Origin: Aminobacter aminovorans
Lineage (GTDB): Bacteria > Pseudomonadota > Alphaproteobacteria > Rhizobiales > Rhizobiaceae
Assembly (NCBI RefSeq): GCF_900445235.1
Contig: NZ_UFSM01000001.1
Location: 3,859,501-3,923,500 of the forward strand
Length of the DNA stretch: 64,000 nt
Direction of reading: 5' to 3'
Shown here: positions 45,025 through 53,728 of the stretch, in pieces
Layout of the letters: every line of letters begins with the position of its first letter
Numbering within the stretch: the stretch's first letter is position 1
The notes under the pieces: model-generated
The model's input: the letters and a program-made list of their open reading frames with translations, nothing else
Database searches by the model: none
Told to the model about the DNA's origin: nothing
Position numbers and translations under genes: made by a program

Positions 45025-45417
45025 TCATCGGCCGCTGCCTTGCGCGCCAGCGTCATCCTTGACCTCGACGCGCATGATCCTGCCGTCGGCGTCGAAATAG
45101 ACCGTCTCCTCACCCGACCTGACGAGGCGGGCGCCTGACACAGCATGCGTCGCCTCGAGCCGCCAGCGCGACCAGGCGGCGTGCTGCGACAATGCCGCCA
45201 CCTGCTCGTCCTTGGAGACCTGGTCGCCATAGCAGGCGAAATAGCCGCGAAACGCCGCCATGATCGCGTCACGGCCGACGACGGCGTCACCGACGCCATC
45301 GGAGACATAACAGGCGTCAGCCGCGAAGCAGGCTTCGATGGCGGCGAAATCGAGCACGTCGATGGCCGCGTGGTAGGTTTTCAGAGCCGCGAGGGGATCG
45401 AAGGCCGTGTCCTGCAT
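45025..45417 (-). CDS. SnoaL-like/NTF2-fold protein
   Basis: A 130-residue NTF2-like alpha/beta cone protein of the SnoaL group (LKTYHAAIDVLDFAAIEACFA at the start, VGRDAIMAAFRGYFA at about residue 47). Such proteins may be small lyases, isomerases or binding proteins. It starts 12 bp after the mttB-like stop and couples to the next gene by overlap, so all three probably share a transcript. Confidence 0.85.
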   Translation of the reverse strand: MQDTAFDPLAALKTYHAAIDVLDFAAIEACFAADACYVSDGVGDAVVGRDAIMAAFRGYFACYGDQVSKDEQVAALSQHAAWSRWRLEATHAVSGARLVRSGEETVYFDADGRIMRVEVKDDAGAQGSGR

Positions 45418-45429
45418 AGGCTGCGGCCC

Positions 45430-46995
45430 TCAATACCAAGCGTCTTCCATCGACGCCTTCCTGCGCGTCATGAAGTCCTTCAGCGCCTCATCTATGCCTT
45501 CGTCGAGCGGCGGCGCCTCATATTCGGCGAGCATCGTCTTCCAGCGCCGGTTGGCGCGGGTGGCGGCGTCGGTCGAACCCGCCGCCTCCCATTTTTCGTA
45601 AGGCTCGTTGTCGGCGATGGCCGAATCCCAGAATGCCGTCTCGTAATTGGCCATGGTGTGGGCGCAGCCGAAGAAATGGTTGCCGGGGCCGACCTCGCGG
45701 AAGGCGTCGAGCGCCAGCTGGTTGTCGTCGATCTTGACGCCGTCGAGATAGGTGTGCAGCGCGCCGCAGAAATCGGCGTCCATGACGAACTTCTCGTAGG
45801 ACATCGACAACAGCCCGTCGAGGAAACCGGCTGAATGCAGGATGAAGTTGGCGCCGCAATGCACCGCCGCCAGCATCGACATGGTGCCTTCGTTCATGGC
45901 GTGGGCGTCGGGCAACTTGGAGGTGGTGAAATTGCCGGAGCAGCGCAGCGGCAGGTTGAGCCGCCGGGCCAGTTGCCCGATGACCATCGAGCCGATCGCC
46001 GGTTCCGGCGTGCCGAAGGTCGGCGAACCCGAGCGCAGCGACATGGACGACAGGAAATTGCCGAAGATGACGGGCGCGCCGGGCCGTTCGAGCTGGGTCA
46101 GGGCACAGCCGGCCATGGTCTCGGCCAGCGACTGGGCGATGGCGCCGGCATTGGTCACCGGCCCCATGGCGCCGCCGAGGATGAACGGCACGATGACAGC
46201 CGCCTGGTTGGCGCGGGCATAGGCGCGCAAAGCCGTGGTCATGGTGGCGTCCCAGACCAGCGGCGAGTTGACGTTGACATTGCCCAATATGACGCAGTTC
46301 CGGTCGGTGAACGCCTCGCCAAAGACGATACGCGCCATGTCGATGGAATCTTCCGCACGCGCCTCCGAGGTCACCGAGCCCATGAAGGCGCGGTCGGAGT
46401 AGCGGATGTGGCTGTAGACCATGTCGAGATGGCGCTTGTTGACCGGCACGTCGACCGGCTCGCAGATGGTGCCGCCGGAATGGTGCAGCCAGGGCGAGGA
46501 CTGCGCCAGCTTCACGAAATTGCGGAAATCCTCGATGGTGCCGTAGCGGCGGCCCTTGTCGAGATCCATGACGAAGGGCGAGCCATAGGCCGGCGAAAAC
46601 ACCACGCTTTTGCCGCCGATCTCGACCGAGCGTTCGGGGTTGCGGGCGTGCTGGGTGAAGCTTGCCGGTGCGGTCTTCAGCACCTCGCGCAGCAGGCCGG
46701 GCTCGAACTTGACCAGCACACCCTCGACCTTGGCCCCGGCCCGTTTCCAGTGATCCAGTGCAACAGGGTCGTCACGGAACTCGATGCCGATCTCGGCAAG
46801 GATCCTGTCGGCGGTCGCCTCGATGCGGACGAGGTTGTCCTGGGAGAGGATGTCGTAGGTCGGGATGTTCCTCATGATAAAGGGCCGGCCATGCGCCTCG
46901 GGCCCATGCGAGCGCTGCTCGCGGCGGGCGTTGCGGCCGCCGCGCTCGCGGCGCTTGGCGGGCTCACCAGGGGCTTCGGCGGTGGCGACGCTCAT
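45430..46995 (-). CDS. Trimethylamine methyltransferase (MttB)-family protein, non-pyrrolysine
   Basis: A 521-residue corrinoid-dependent methyltransferase of the MttB superfamily, with a TIM barrel after a basic, disordered N terminus rich in Arg (about residues 10-35). The frame contains no in-frame amber codon, so it belongs to the non-pyrrolysine majority. Characterised members of this group (MtgB, MtpB) demethylate glycine betaine or proline betaine. The start ATG at 46995 has GGAG upstream. It heads an operon with SnoaL-like and DUF3828-like genes and is divergent from a LysR gene. No corrinoid protein or methylcobamide:THF methyltransferase is nearby. Confidence 0.9.
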   Translation of the reverse strand: MSVATAEAPGEPAKRRERGGRNARREQRSHGPEAHGRPFIMRNIPTYDILSQDNLVRIEATADRILAEIGIEFRDDPVALDHWKRAGAKVEGVLVKFEPGLLREVLKTAPASFTQHARNPERSVEIGGKSVVFSPAYGSPFVMDLDKGRRYGTIEDFRNFVKLAQSSPWLHHSGGTICEPVDVPVNKRHLDMVYSHIRYSDRAFMGSVTSEARAEDSIDMARIVFGEAFTDRNCVILGNVNVNSPLVWDATMTTALRAYARANQAAVIVPFILGGAMGPVTNAGAIAQSLAETMAGCALTQLERPGAPVIFGNFLSSMSLRSGSPTFGTPEPAIGSMVIGQLARRLNLPLRCSGNFTTSKLPDAHAMNEGTMSMLAAVHCGANFILHSAGFLDGLLSMSYEKFVMDADFCGALHTYLDGVKIDDNQLALDAFREVGPGNHFFGCAHTMANYETAFWDSAIADNEPYEKWEAAGSTDAATRANRRWKTMLAEYEAPPLDEGIDEALKDFMTRRKASMEDAWY

Positions 46996-47071
46996 GTCAG
47001 GCTCCAAATCGTTCCAGCATGAAGCTAGCCTTTGGATTCGATACTGTGACGCTTGAAAATCCTCATCACTT

Positions 47072-47090
47072 GCATAAGCTTGGCTTATGC
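47072..47090. promoter_or_regulatory. LysR operator candidate, mttB/lysR intergenic
   Basis: GCATAAGCTTGGCTTATGC: perfect 8-bp arms around 3 nt. It overlaps the start codon of the LysR gene (47087), so binding would repress its own gene while leaving the divergent mttB promoter accessible. Confidence 0.7.
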
Positions 47091-47989
47091 AGAACCTGCG
47101 CCACCTGTTGCCCTCGGCCGGCAGCCTGATCGTCTTCGAAGCCGCCGGGCGGCTGGCCAGCTTCACCGCCGCCGGACGCGAACTCGGCATGACCCAGGCC
47201 GCCGTCTCCTATGCCATCCGCGGACTGGAGGACCAGCTCAGTGCCAAGCTGTTCCAGCGCCGCCACCGCCAGGTGCTATTGACCGAGGCCGGCGAGCGCT
47301 TCCATGCCGATGTCACGCTCGGCCTGTCGCATATCCGCAAGTCGGCGGAGGAGCTCAGGGCACGCGCCGGCGGCATGCATGTGACGCTGTCGGCGTCGAC
47401 CGCCTTTGCCTCGTTCTGGATGATGCCGCGGCTGCAGAAATTCCGCGACGACCTGCCCGGCATCGACCTGCGCATCCAGACCGCCGACCGCGACCTCGAC
47501 CTGATCGCCGAGGGCATTCCGCTCGGCATACGCGGCGGCGACGCCGCCGACTGGCCCGACTACGAGCTTTTGCAGATCGCCGACGAGGAGGTCTATCCGG
47601 TCGCCGGGCCGGCCTATCTCGCGCGCGCCGGCACGCCAAAGACACCGGCCGAGATCACCCTGCACCACCTGATCCACCTCGAAGAACCCTATCGCCCGGC
47701 TGCGACCTGGAACGAATGGTTCCAGTCGGCCGGTCTCAACGGCGCGGTCGCCAAGCGTGGGCTGGTCATCAACGACTATGTGCTGGTCATCCAGGCTGTC
47801 ATGGAAGGCCAGGGCATCGCGCTGGGCTGGCGTCACCTCACCGACCGGCTGATCGCGGCCGGGCTTCTGGTCCGGCTGTCCGACCACGTCATGACGACGA
47901 ACAAGGGTTTCCATGTCGCCTGGCCGAGGAATCGCGTGCTGAGCGAAAGTGCTGAAAAGGTGCGCGACTGGCTGGCGGCGCAGGCGTGA
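47087..47989 (+). CDS. LysR-family regulator (GcvA-like), divergent from mttB
   Basis: A 300-residue LysR-type regulator: helix-turn-helix near residues 18-70 (FTAAGRELGMTQAAVSYAIR), with the GcvA-type effector domain including ASTAFASFWMMPRL. Together with the palindrome over its start codon, its position makes it the likely regulator of the mttB operon. The inducer may be a betaine, which is unproven. Confidence 0.93.
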   Translation: MQNLRHLLPSAGSLIVFEAAGRLASFTAAGRELGMTQAAVSYAIRGLEDQLSAKLFQRRHRQVLLTEAGERFHADVTLGLSHIRKSAEELRARAGGMHVTLSASTAFASFWMMPRLQKFRDDLPGIDLRIQTADRDLDLIAEGIPLGIRGGDAADWPDYELLQIADEEVYPVAGPAYLARAGTPKTPAEITLHHLIHLEEPYRPAATWNEWFQSAGLNGAVAKRGLVINDYVLVIQAVMEGQGIALGWRHLTDRLIAAGLLVRLSDHVMTTNKGFHVAWPRNRVLSESAEKVRDWLAAQA

Positions 47990-48144
47990 GGCGCTGCGTG
48001 TCGTGCCGCCGTCGCAACGCGCGCGGACCTGCCCGGCAAGACAACTGACCCTACCATACACAAGGTCCAGCAATCCGCTGTGGATGGCCCGGCGCCCGGC
48101 AATGGACCTGTCCCGACCCAACCGAATCCCGCTATAGTCCGGCC

Positions 48145-49989
48145 ATGCCCATTCGCCAGCTTTCCGAAACAATGATCAACCAGATCGCCGCCGGCGAAGT
48201 CGTGGAACGGCCGGCCAGCGTGGTCAAGGAACTGGTCGAGAACGCGCTCGACGCCGGTGCGGCGCGCATCGAGGTGGCGACAGCAGGCGGCGGGCTGAAT
48301 CTGATCCGCGTCGTCGACGACGGTTCGGGCATGCCCGAGGACGAGCTTTCGCTGGCGATCTCGCGCCACTGCACCTCGAAGCTCGGCGACGACATCCTCG
48401 ACATCCGCTCGCTCGGTTTCCGCGGCGAGGCCTTGCCGTCGATCGGCTCGGTGTCGAAGCTCGCCATCCGGTCGCGCACCAGGTCAGCCGACAGCGGCGC
48501 CGAGATCACTGTCGAGGGCGGCCGGGTGTCGGGCGTGCGTCCGGCGCCCAGCAACCGCGGCACCACGGTCGAGGTGCGCGACCTGTTCTATGCCACGCCT
48601 GCCCGGCTCAAATTCATGAAGACCGAGCGCGCGGAAGCCATGGCCATCGCCGACACGGTCAAGCGCATTGCGATTGCCTTCCCGGCCGTGCGCTTCACTT
48701 TGTCGGGCACCGACCGCTCGACGCTGGAATTGTCGGCGACCTCGGATGAAGTCGAGGGCCGGCTTGCCCGCATCGCCCAGGTGATGGGCACGGATTTTCC
48801 CGACAATTCGATCGTCATCGATGCCGCGCGCGAGAGCGTGCGACTCGAAGGCCATGTCTCGATCCCGTCCTACACCAGGGGCAATGCGCTGCAGCAATAT
48901 GCCTATGTCAACGGCCGGCCGGTGCGCGACAAGCTGATCGCCTCGGCGATACGCGGCGCCTATGCCGACGTTCTGCCGCGCGACCGCCATGCGGTTACGG
49001 TGCTGTTCCTGACGCTCGACCCGGCCGTCGTCGACGTCAACGTGCATCCGGCCAAGGCCGACGTGCGCTTTCGCGATCCTGGGCTGGTGCGCGGCCTGAT
49101 CGTCGGCGCGATCCGCCAGGCACTGGCCAATGCCGGCATCCGGCCGGCGACGACAGGCACGCATGCGATGATGGGGGCGTTCCGGCCGGGACCGACCAGC
49201 TACGGCCACCCCGGCCCGGCCAACGGCCATCGCGCCTACAATCCGGATTTCCGCGCCGCCACCTCGGCCAGTTACGAGCCGCAGCGCTCGCCGTTCCGGC
49301 CGCTCGACGCGGGCTTTGCCGAGGCAGCGCAGGCGAGCTTCGACGCAGGACCGCTGCACAGTGCCGATGCCCGCGCCGGCCAGGCTGAAATGGTCGAAGC
49401 GCTGTTGCGGACCGAACTGGGTGCTGCCCGGGCGCAGGTGCATGAAAACTACATCGTCGCACAGACCAGCGACTCGCTCGTCATCGTCGACCAGCACGCC
49501 GCCCATGAGCGGCTCGTCTATGAGGCGCTGAAGAACGCGCTGCATTCGCGCCCGATCCCCTCGCAGATGCTGCTGCTGCCCGAGATCGTCGACATGCCCG
49601 AAGAAGACGCCGAGCGGCTGGCGCTGCATTCCGAAACTCTGGCCCGCTTCGGTCTCGGCGTCGAACGTTTCGGCCCAGGTGCCGTGGCGGTGCGCGAAAC
49701 GCCTGCGATGCTCGGCGAAACCGATGTCACGCAACTGGTGCGCGACCTCGCCGATGAGATCGCCGACAGCGACACGGCGGACACGCTGAAGGAGCGGCTG
49801 CATGCGATCGCCGCCACCATGGCCTGCCACGGCTCGGTGCGGTCGGGCCGCCGGTTGCGGCCCGAGGAGATGAACGCGCTGCTGCGCCAGATGGAGGCGA
49901 CGCCGGGATCGGGCACCTGCAACCACGGCCGCCCGACCTATATCGAGCTCAAGCTCGCCGACATCGAAAAGCTGTTCGGCCGCCGCTAG
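48145..49989 (+). CDS. mutL: DNA mismatch repair protein MutL
   Basis: A 614-residue GHKL ATPase that couples MutS mismatch recognition to strand removal. The N-terminal ATPase motifs are [10 protein letters not shown] (about residue 30), DDGSGM and [11 protein letters not shown] variable Pro-rich linker spans about 345-420. The C-terminal domain has [12 protein letters not shown] (about 450), the endonuclease motif DQHAx2Ex4E, plus a [11 protein letters not shown] and CNHGRPT metal-site pair, so this MutL should nick DNA, as in bacteria lacking MutH. Confidence 0.97.
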   Translation: MPIRQLSETMINQIAAGEVVERPASVVKELVENALDAGAARIEVATAGGGLNLIRVVDDGSGMPEDELSLAISRHCTSKLGDDILDIRSLGFRGEALPSIGSVSKLAIRSRTRSADSGAEITVEGGRVSGVRPAPSNRGTTVEVRDLFYATPARLKFMKTERAEAMAIADTVKRIAIAFPAVRFTLSGTDRSTLELSATSDEVEGRLARIAQVMGTDFPDNSIVIDAARESVRLEGHVSIPSYTRGNALQQYAYVNGRPVRDKLIASAIRGAYADVLPRDRHAVTVLFLTLDPAVVDVNVHPAKADVRFRDPGLVRGLIVGAIRQALANAGIRPATTGTHAMMGAFRPGPTSYGHPGPANGHRAYNPDFRAATSASYEPQRSPFRPLDAGFAEAAQASFDAGPLHSADARAGQAEMVEALLRTELGAARAQVHENYIVAQTSDSLVIVDQHAAHERLVYEALKNALHSRPIPSQMLLLPEIVDMPEEDAERLALHSETLARFGLGVERFGPGAVAVRETPAMLGETDVTQLVRDLADEIADSDTADTLKERLHAIAATMACHGSVRSGRRLRPEEMNALLRQMEATPGSGTCNHGRPTYIELKLADIEKLFGRR

Positions 49990-50092
49990 AGCGTTTGCGC
50001 TTCTCCCTGAATCGCGAAACCGCTCTATCTCCTTGATTTTGCGCGATTCCGCACGGAAACCCGCTGCACAGTTCTGCTGGAATTGCGCCAGA
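49989..50092. repeat. Dispersed rhizobial intergenic repeat, copy 2
   Basis: It begins at the last base of the mutL stop. A GAGCG...CGCTC stem is followed by a 67-bp part closely matching copy 1 at 1833-1898, with GCGCGATTCC/GGAATTGCGC arms. A third, partial copy follows directly. Confidence 0.75.
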
Positions 50093-50160
50093 GCGTTGCG
50101 CTTGTCCTTGAATCAAGGAAACGCTCCATCTGCTTGTTTTTACGCAACTCCGCTTCACAC
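50091..50160. repeat. Dispersed repeat, partial third copy
   Basis: GAGCGTT (50091-50097) pairs with AACGCTC (50120-50126), and TCCTTG/CAAGGA pair inside. The segment then continues with CATCTGCTTGTTTTTACGCA, like the start of the other two copies, and fades out before the second arm. Confidence 0.6.
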
Positions 50161-50187
50161 TCTTCGTGGACTTGCTTCTCGACGGCT

Positions 50188-50219
50188 CATGGCGCCAGGT
50201 GCTGCCACCTGGCGCCATG
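50188..50219. terminator. Perfect 14-bp-stem hairpin between convergent genes
   Basis: CATGGCGCCAGGTG (50188-50201), a 4-nt loop and CACCTGGCGCCATG (50206-50219). It is a very stable cruciform or hairpin in the mutL/EamA convergent spacer. It has no T-run, but works symmetrically as a stop or 3'-end structure for either gene. Confidence 0.6.
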
Positions 50220-50256
50220 CAAGCAGGCCGCAATCCAGCGGGCGGTCCCGAGCTCA

Positions 50257-50334
50257 GCGCTTCAGCGTGCTGCAGCGCTTGAGCCCGCCTTGGCGCTTCA
50301 GCCCGCCTCAGCGCTTCAGCCCGCCTTAGCGCTT
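50257..50334. repeat. 18-bp tandem repeat array at the end of the DMT exporter gene
   Basis: Four consecutive 18-bp units starting GCGCTT (50257, 50275, 50293, 50311) and a fifth start at 50329. Units 2-4 share GCGCTT-nAGCCCGCCT. The stop codon of the exporter gene (50326-50328) is the end of the fourth unit. Confidence 0.85.
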
Positions 50335-51225
50335 AAGATTGACCAACACCACGCCGGCCAGCGCCAGCGCGCCACCAAGGATGCCGAACAGGCCGGGGGT
50401 CTCGCCGAGCCAGAAAAAGCCGATCGCCACCGCCACCGGCGGCACGCAATACATGAAGTTGGAGGCACGGGACGCCGGCAGGCGCGACAGCGCCACCGAC
50501 CAGCTGCCATAGGCGATCAGGCTCGGCACGATGCCGAGATAGATGACCGACCAGAACGGTTCGGCAGCGGCGACCGACATCTGGGCAAGGCCGTTGGGCA
50601 GCGCCGGCGCCAGGAACAGCGCGCCGAGGATCATGTTCCAGGCCGAGACCGTCAGCGGCCGGTGGCGGCTGTACAGCCGCTTCTGGACGATGCTGGCGAG
50701 CGAGGTGCACAACGCCGAGCCGAGGATCAGCAAGGCGCCGGTGTTGAAGGTCAGCCCCTGCCCTTCGCCGAGCGCAATGATGCCGATGCCGGCAAACGAC
50801 AGGAAGGTGCCGATCCAGGCCAAGACAGGAAACCGCTCGCCGAGCAGGATCATCGCCAGGACGGCGGTGATGATCGGATTGACGTTGATGATGAAGCTCG
50901 CCGCACCCGCCGAGACCGTCATCTCGCCATAGTTCAGCAGCACCGTGTAGAGCGCGATGAAGACCGCGCCGCCAAAGGCAAAGCGCCAGAGCTCGTTCAG
51001 CGACGGCAAGGCCGGGCGCAGGATCATCAGGTAGATCGCCGACGGCACCGCCGCGATGGCGAAGCGCAACGCGCCGAGCTCGATCGGATCGATGGCGCTC
51101 AGCCCGGCGCGGATGGCCGGAAAGGACGAGGCCCAGCCGAAGATCGTCACGACCACCGCAAGCACGGTAACAGCGGAAGCGCGCTGTGTCGGATTGCCGC
51201 TACGGGAGGTGGTCTGGGCGGTCAT
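50326..51225 (-). CDS. EamA/DMT-family exporter
   Basis: A 299-residue inner-membrane protein with ten predicted helices in two EamA repeats (first ending near PIITAVLAMILLGERFP, second with FFWLGETPGLFGILGGALALAGV). Members export amino acids or metabolites. It is divergent from a LysR gene, an arrangement common for DMT exporters under LysR control. Its stop codon is embedded in an 18-bp tandem repeat. Confidence 0.93.
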   Translation of the reverse strand: MTAQTTSRSGNPTQRASAVTVLAVVVTIFGWASSFPAIRAGLSAIDPIELGALRFAIAAVPSAIYLMILRPALPSLNELWRFAFGGAVFIALYTVLLNYGEMTVSAGAASFIINVNPIITAVLAMILLGERFPVLAWIGTFLSFAGIGIIALGEGQGLTFNTGALLILGSALCTSLASIVQKRLYSRHRPLTVSAWNMILGALFLAPALPNGLAQMSVAAAEPFWSVIYLGIVPSLIAYGSWSVALSRLPASRASNFMYCVPPVAVAIGFFWLGETPGLFGILGGALALAGVVLVNLKR

Positions 51226-51313
51226 GGCTAGGCCTCGTCAGTTTGGGTCTGGCATAGATTTCCCTGATGAGGAGCTGATTGACAAACGAATAAATCAAGG
51301 CTCAGCTGTGAGC

Positions 51314-52240
51314 ATGGATCACAGCTCCGAACAGATGCTCCCTCTCGAAACCTTGCGCGCCTTCCAGGCGGCGGCGCGCAGCGGCAGCTTCTCGGCGGCG
51401 GCCGAAAAGCTCAACATGACCCATGGCGCGATCAGCCGGCAGGTCGCCAAGCTCGAGGACTGGCTCGGCCTCAGGCTGTTCGAGCGCGGCGCGCGCGGGG
51501 TGACGCTGACGCTCGAAGGCCAGCGCCTGCATCTACGCGCCAGTGAGGCGTTCTCGCTGATCTCCGATACCACCGACCGTTGGGTCGAGCCGCGCGGTGC
51601 CGCCGTCGTGCGGCTGACCTCTATCCCCTCCATCGCCAGCCTGTGGCTGATGCCGCGCCTGTCCGAGCTCGAAGCCGGCAACCCCAGGCTGCGGGTGGTG
51701 CTCGACATCGACATCCGCCAGGCCGACCTCGCCGACGAGGGCATCGATCTCTCCATCCGCTGCGGCCGCGGCAAGATCCCGGGACGGATCTCGACGCAGT
51801 TGTTCGAGGAGCATTGCTTTCCCATCGCCGCGCCCGCGCTTGCCGCCCGCATCGGCAGCGGCGACGCCGCAAGGCTGCTGGACTTTCCGCTGATCCACGA
51901 TTCCGATGCGTCGAGCTGGCGATCCTGGTTCAGCACGCATGGCCTCGACTACCGCCCGCGGCCGCAGGACCGGCGCTTCGAGGATTATAATCTGGTGCTG
52001 TCGGCGGCGAGCCACGGCCTTGGCATCGCTTTGGCGCGGCCGCCACTGACCGAAAACCAGCTGAAGGCAGGCCATCTCGTCATGGTCGACGAACATCGCG
52101 CACTGAACCCGGTCTCCTACTGGCTCGACCGCCCGATGGGACGGCCGAGAAGTGCCGCAGCCGAACTGGCGCGGCGCATCGGCCACCATGCCGGGCTGGC
52201 ACCCGAGACGGTCGAACGCTTCCTGTCCGAGGAGAGGTAA
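51314..52240 (+). CDS. LysR-family regulator divergent from the DMT exporter
   Basis: A GcvA-like LysR regulator of 308 residues: helix-turn-helix SFSAAAEKLNMTHGAISRQVAKLE (split around residue 30) and effector domain with SIPSIASLWLMPRL. Starts at the GTG 51308 or the ATG 51335 are possible; upstream frame extension runs over the exporter gene and is excluded. TGATT and AATCA half-sites 12 bp apart (51276-51297) in the short spacer may be its operator. Likely target: the adjacent exporter. Confidence 0.9.
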   Translation: MDHSSEQMLPLETLRAFQAAARSGSFSAAAEKLNMTHGAISRQVAKLEDWLGLRLFERGARGVTLTLEGQRLHLRASEAFSLISDTTDRWVEPRGAAVVRLTSIPSIASLWLMPRLSELEAGNPRLRVVLDIDIRQADLADEGIDLSIRCGRGKIPGRISTQLFEEHCFPIAAPALAARIGSGDAARLLDFPLIHDSDASSWRSWFSTHGLDYRPRPQDRRFEDYNLVLSAASHGLGIALARPPLTENQLKAGHLVMVDEHRALNPVSYWLDRPMGRPRSAAAELARRIGHHAGLAPETVERFLSEER

Positions 52241-52417
52241 CTTGACCCGGGACATTTTGTGACCGTAAAAGCCGGGCAACGCACGGCCCACCCTTCCAAA
52301 GGGGCCCCTTCTTCATGGGCCCCCTTCTTTACGGGCCAGAGAAACTGTAGATTTCGGCAGGCGATGCCGCCGGCGGCCGGCACCAGGAGCCGGCACAGGG
52401 AGATTGAGCGAAAGCCC

Positions 52418-52651
52418 ATGATGAACCGTTTCGAAGGCCCCGGCGCACGCGAAGCCCGCATCCGCTATCTCGACGGCGATTTCCAGGTGACGAGCCCCGG
52501 CTCCTTCGTGCGCTGCGCGGTGACGGGTGACTCGATCCCGCTGGACGAGCTCAAATACTGGAGCGTCGCCCGCCAGGAGCCTTACCGCGATGCCGCGGTC
52601 TCGCTTTCGCGTGAAATCGACATGAACCCGGAGCTGCGCACGCGCAAATAG
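52418..52651 (+). CDS. DUF2093 protein
   Basis: A 77-residue alphaproteobacterial protein of the DUF2093 family, with RIRYLDGDFQVTSPGSFVRC and DELKYWSVARQEPY. It probably carries a small zinc-ribbon-like or structural fold. The start is ATG 52418 or the next codon (52421). It is conserved next to lpxK/waaA in rhizobia but has no known role. Confidence 0.9.
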   Translation: MMNRFEGPGAREARIRYLDGDFQVTSPGSFVRCAVTGDSIPLDELKYWSVARQEPYRDAAVSLSREIDMNPELRTRK

Positions 52652-52700
52652 GGCGCGACAGAATCTCGCCCGTCGGCCCGCGATCTTCAGCCTGATATCT

Positions 52701-53726
52701 TCAAGCTGATATCTTGCGCCGTCGCCAGGCTTCGAGCGTCTCACCGATGATGCGCTGGGGCGCGTTCTCGATGTCGAAGACCGCGTCGATCTCCAGCACG
52801 TTGAGGTTCTCCAGGAATTCCGGCGAGGCCGCACCATGGCGCAGCCTGGCCGCGTCCTTGGACGTGGTGACCAGCTCGAGCTCGCCGGCGCGGGCGGCGG
52901 TCACCAGGTCCTCGAGCTCGTCGGGCAGGTAGAAATGATGGTCGGCGAAGGGGTGCGCCAGCACCACCGTTGCCCCTGCCTTGGCCAGCGTGGCGAAGAA
53001 CTTCTCGGGGTGGCCGATGCCGGCGAAAGCCAGGAAGCGGCGGCCGGCAAAGGCCTTCTTGCCGCGCGGACGCGCCAGGGCTGAAAAGACCGGCTTGCCG
53101 GCGCGCGCCGCCCGGCGCACCACCGCATCCGCCCGCTCGCCCTCGCCCATCTTCAGCACCGCGTCGGCAAATCTGAGCTGGTCGATCAACCGCGCCCGCA
53201 TCGGCCCGCCGGGAATGACATGGCCGTTGCCCAGGCCATAACGGGCGTCGACGACGATCAGCGCATAGTCGATATGGATGCGCGCGCTCTGGAAGCCGTC
53301 ATCCATGATCAGGAAGTTGCAGCCGCGCTCGATCAGCATGCGCGCGCCTGCGGCCCGGTTGGCCGACACCGCGACCAGCGCATGCTCGGCCAGAAGCAGC
53401 GGCTCGTCGCCGACATGCTTGGCGCTGTCGTGATGGGGATCGACGATATGCGGTTCGGAGAAGCTGCCGCCATGGCCGCGCGACAGGAAGCCGGGCACCA
53501 GCTGCATGCGCTTGGCCTGCCTGGCGAGTGCTATGGCAACGGGGGTCTTGCCGGTGCCGCCGACGGTGAAGTTGCCGACACACAGCACCGGTGCGTCGAT
53601 CTTTTCGCGCCTGGCCGCCTTCATGCGCCGGCCTGCCACCAGGGCATAAAGCGCCGACACCGGATAGAGCGCGTAGGCGCGCCAATCCGGCTTTTCCCAC
53701 CAGAAAGGAGGCGCTTCGCTGGCCAG
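52701..53726 (-). CDS. lpxK: Tetraacyldisaccharide 4'-kinase
   Basis: Phosphorylates the 4' position of the lipid A disaccharide at the inner membrane. The P-loop is VGNFTVGGTGKTP, the RGHGG loop follows, and MDDGFQ is the catalytic segment. The conserved membrane-anchor start APPFWWEKPDW is encoded upstream of the first GTG (53660), so the true start must lie further up. The only plausible codon is CTG at 53726, 5 nt after GGGAGG, which overlaps the waaA stop. That makes 341 residues, the normal LpxK length. Confidence 0.9.
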   Translation of the reverse strand: MASEAPPFWWEKPDWRAYALYPVSALYALVAGRRMKAARREKIDAPVLCVGNFTVGGTGKTPVAIALARQAKRMQLVPGFLSRGHGGSFSEPHIVDPHHDSAKHVGDEPLLLAEHALVAVSANRAAGARMLIERGCNFLIMDDGFQSARIHIDYALIVVDARYGLGNGHVIPGGPMRARLIDQLRFADAVLKMGEGERADAVVRRAARAGKPVFSALARPRGKKAFAGRRFLAFAGIGHPEKFFATLAKAGATVVLAHPFADHHFYLPDELEDLVTAARAGELELVTTSKDAARLRHGAASPEFLENLNVLEIDAVFDIENAPQRIIGETLEAWRRRKISA

Positions 53727-53728
53727 AT

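Noticed and set aside
45430..46995. Pyrrolysine-containing MttB
   Set aside because: No in-frame amber codon occurs and the protein has normal full length, so it is a non-pyrrolysine family member.
50257..50334. CRISPR array
   Set aside because: The 18-bp units are directly contiguous without spacers and no cas genes are present.
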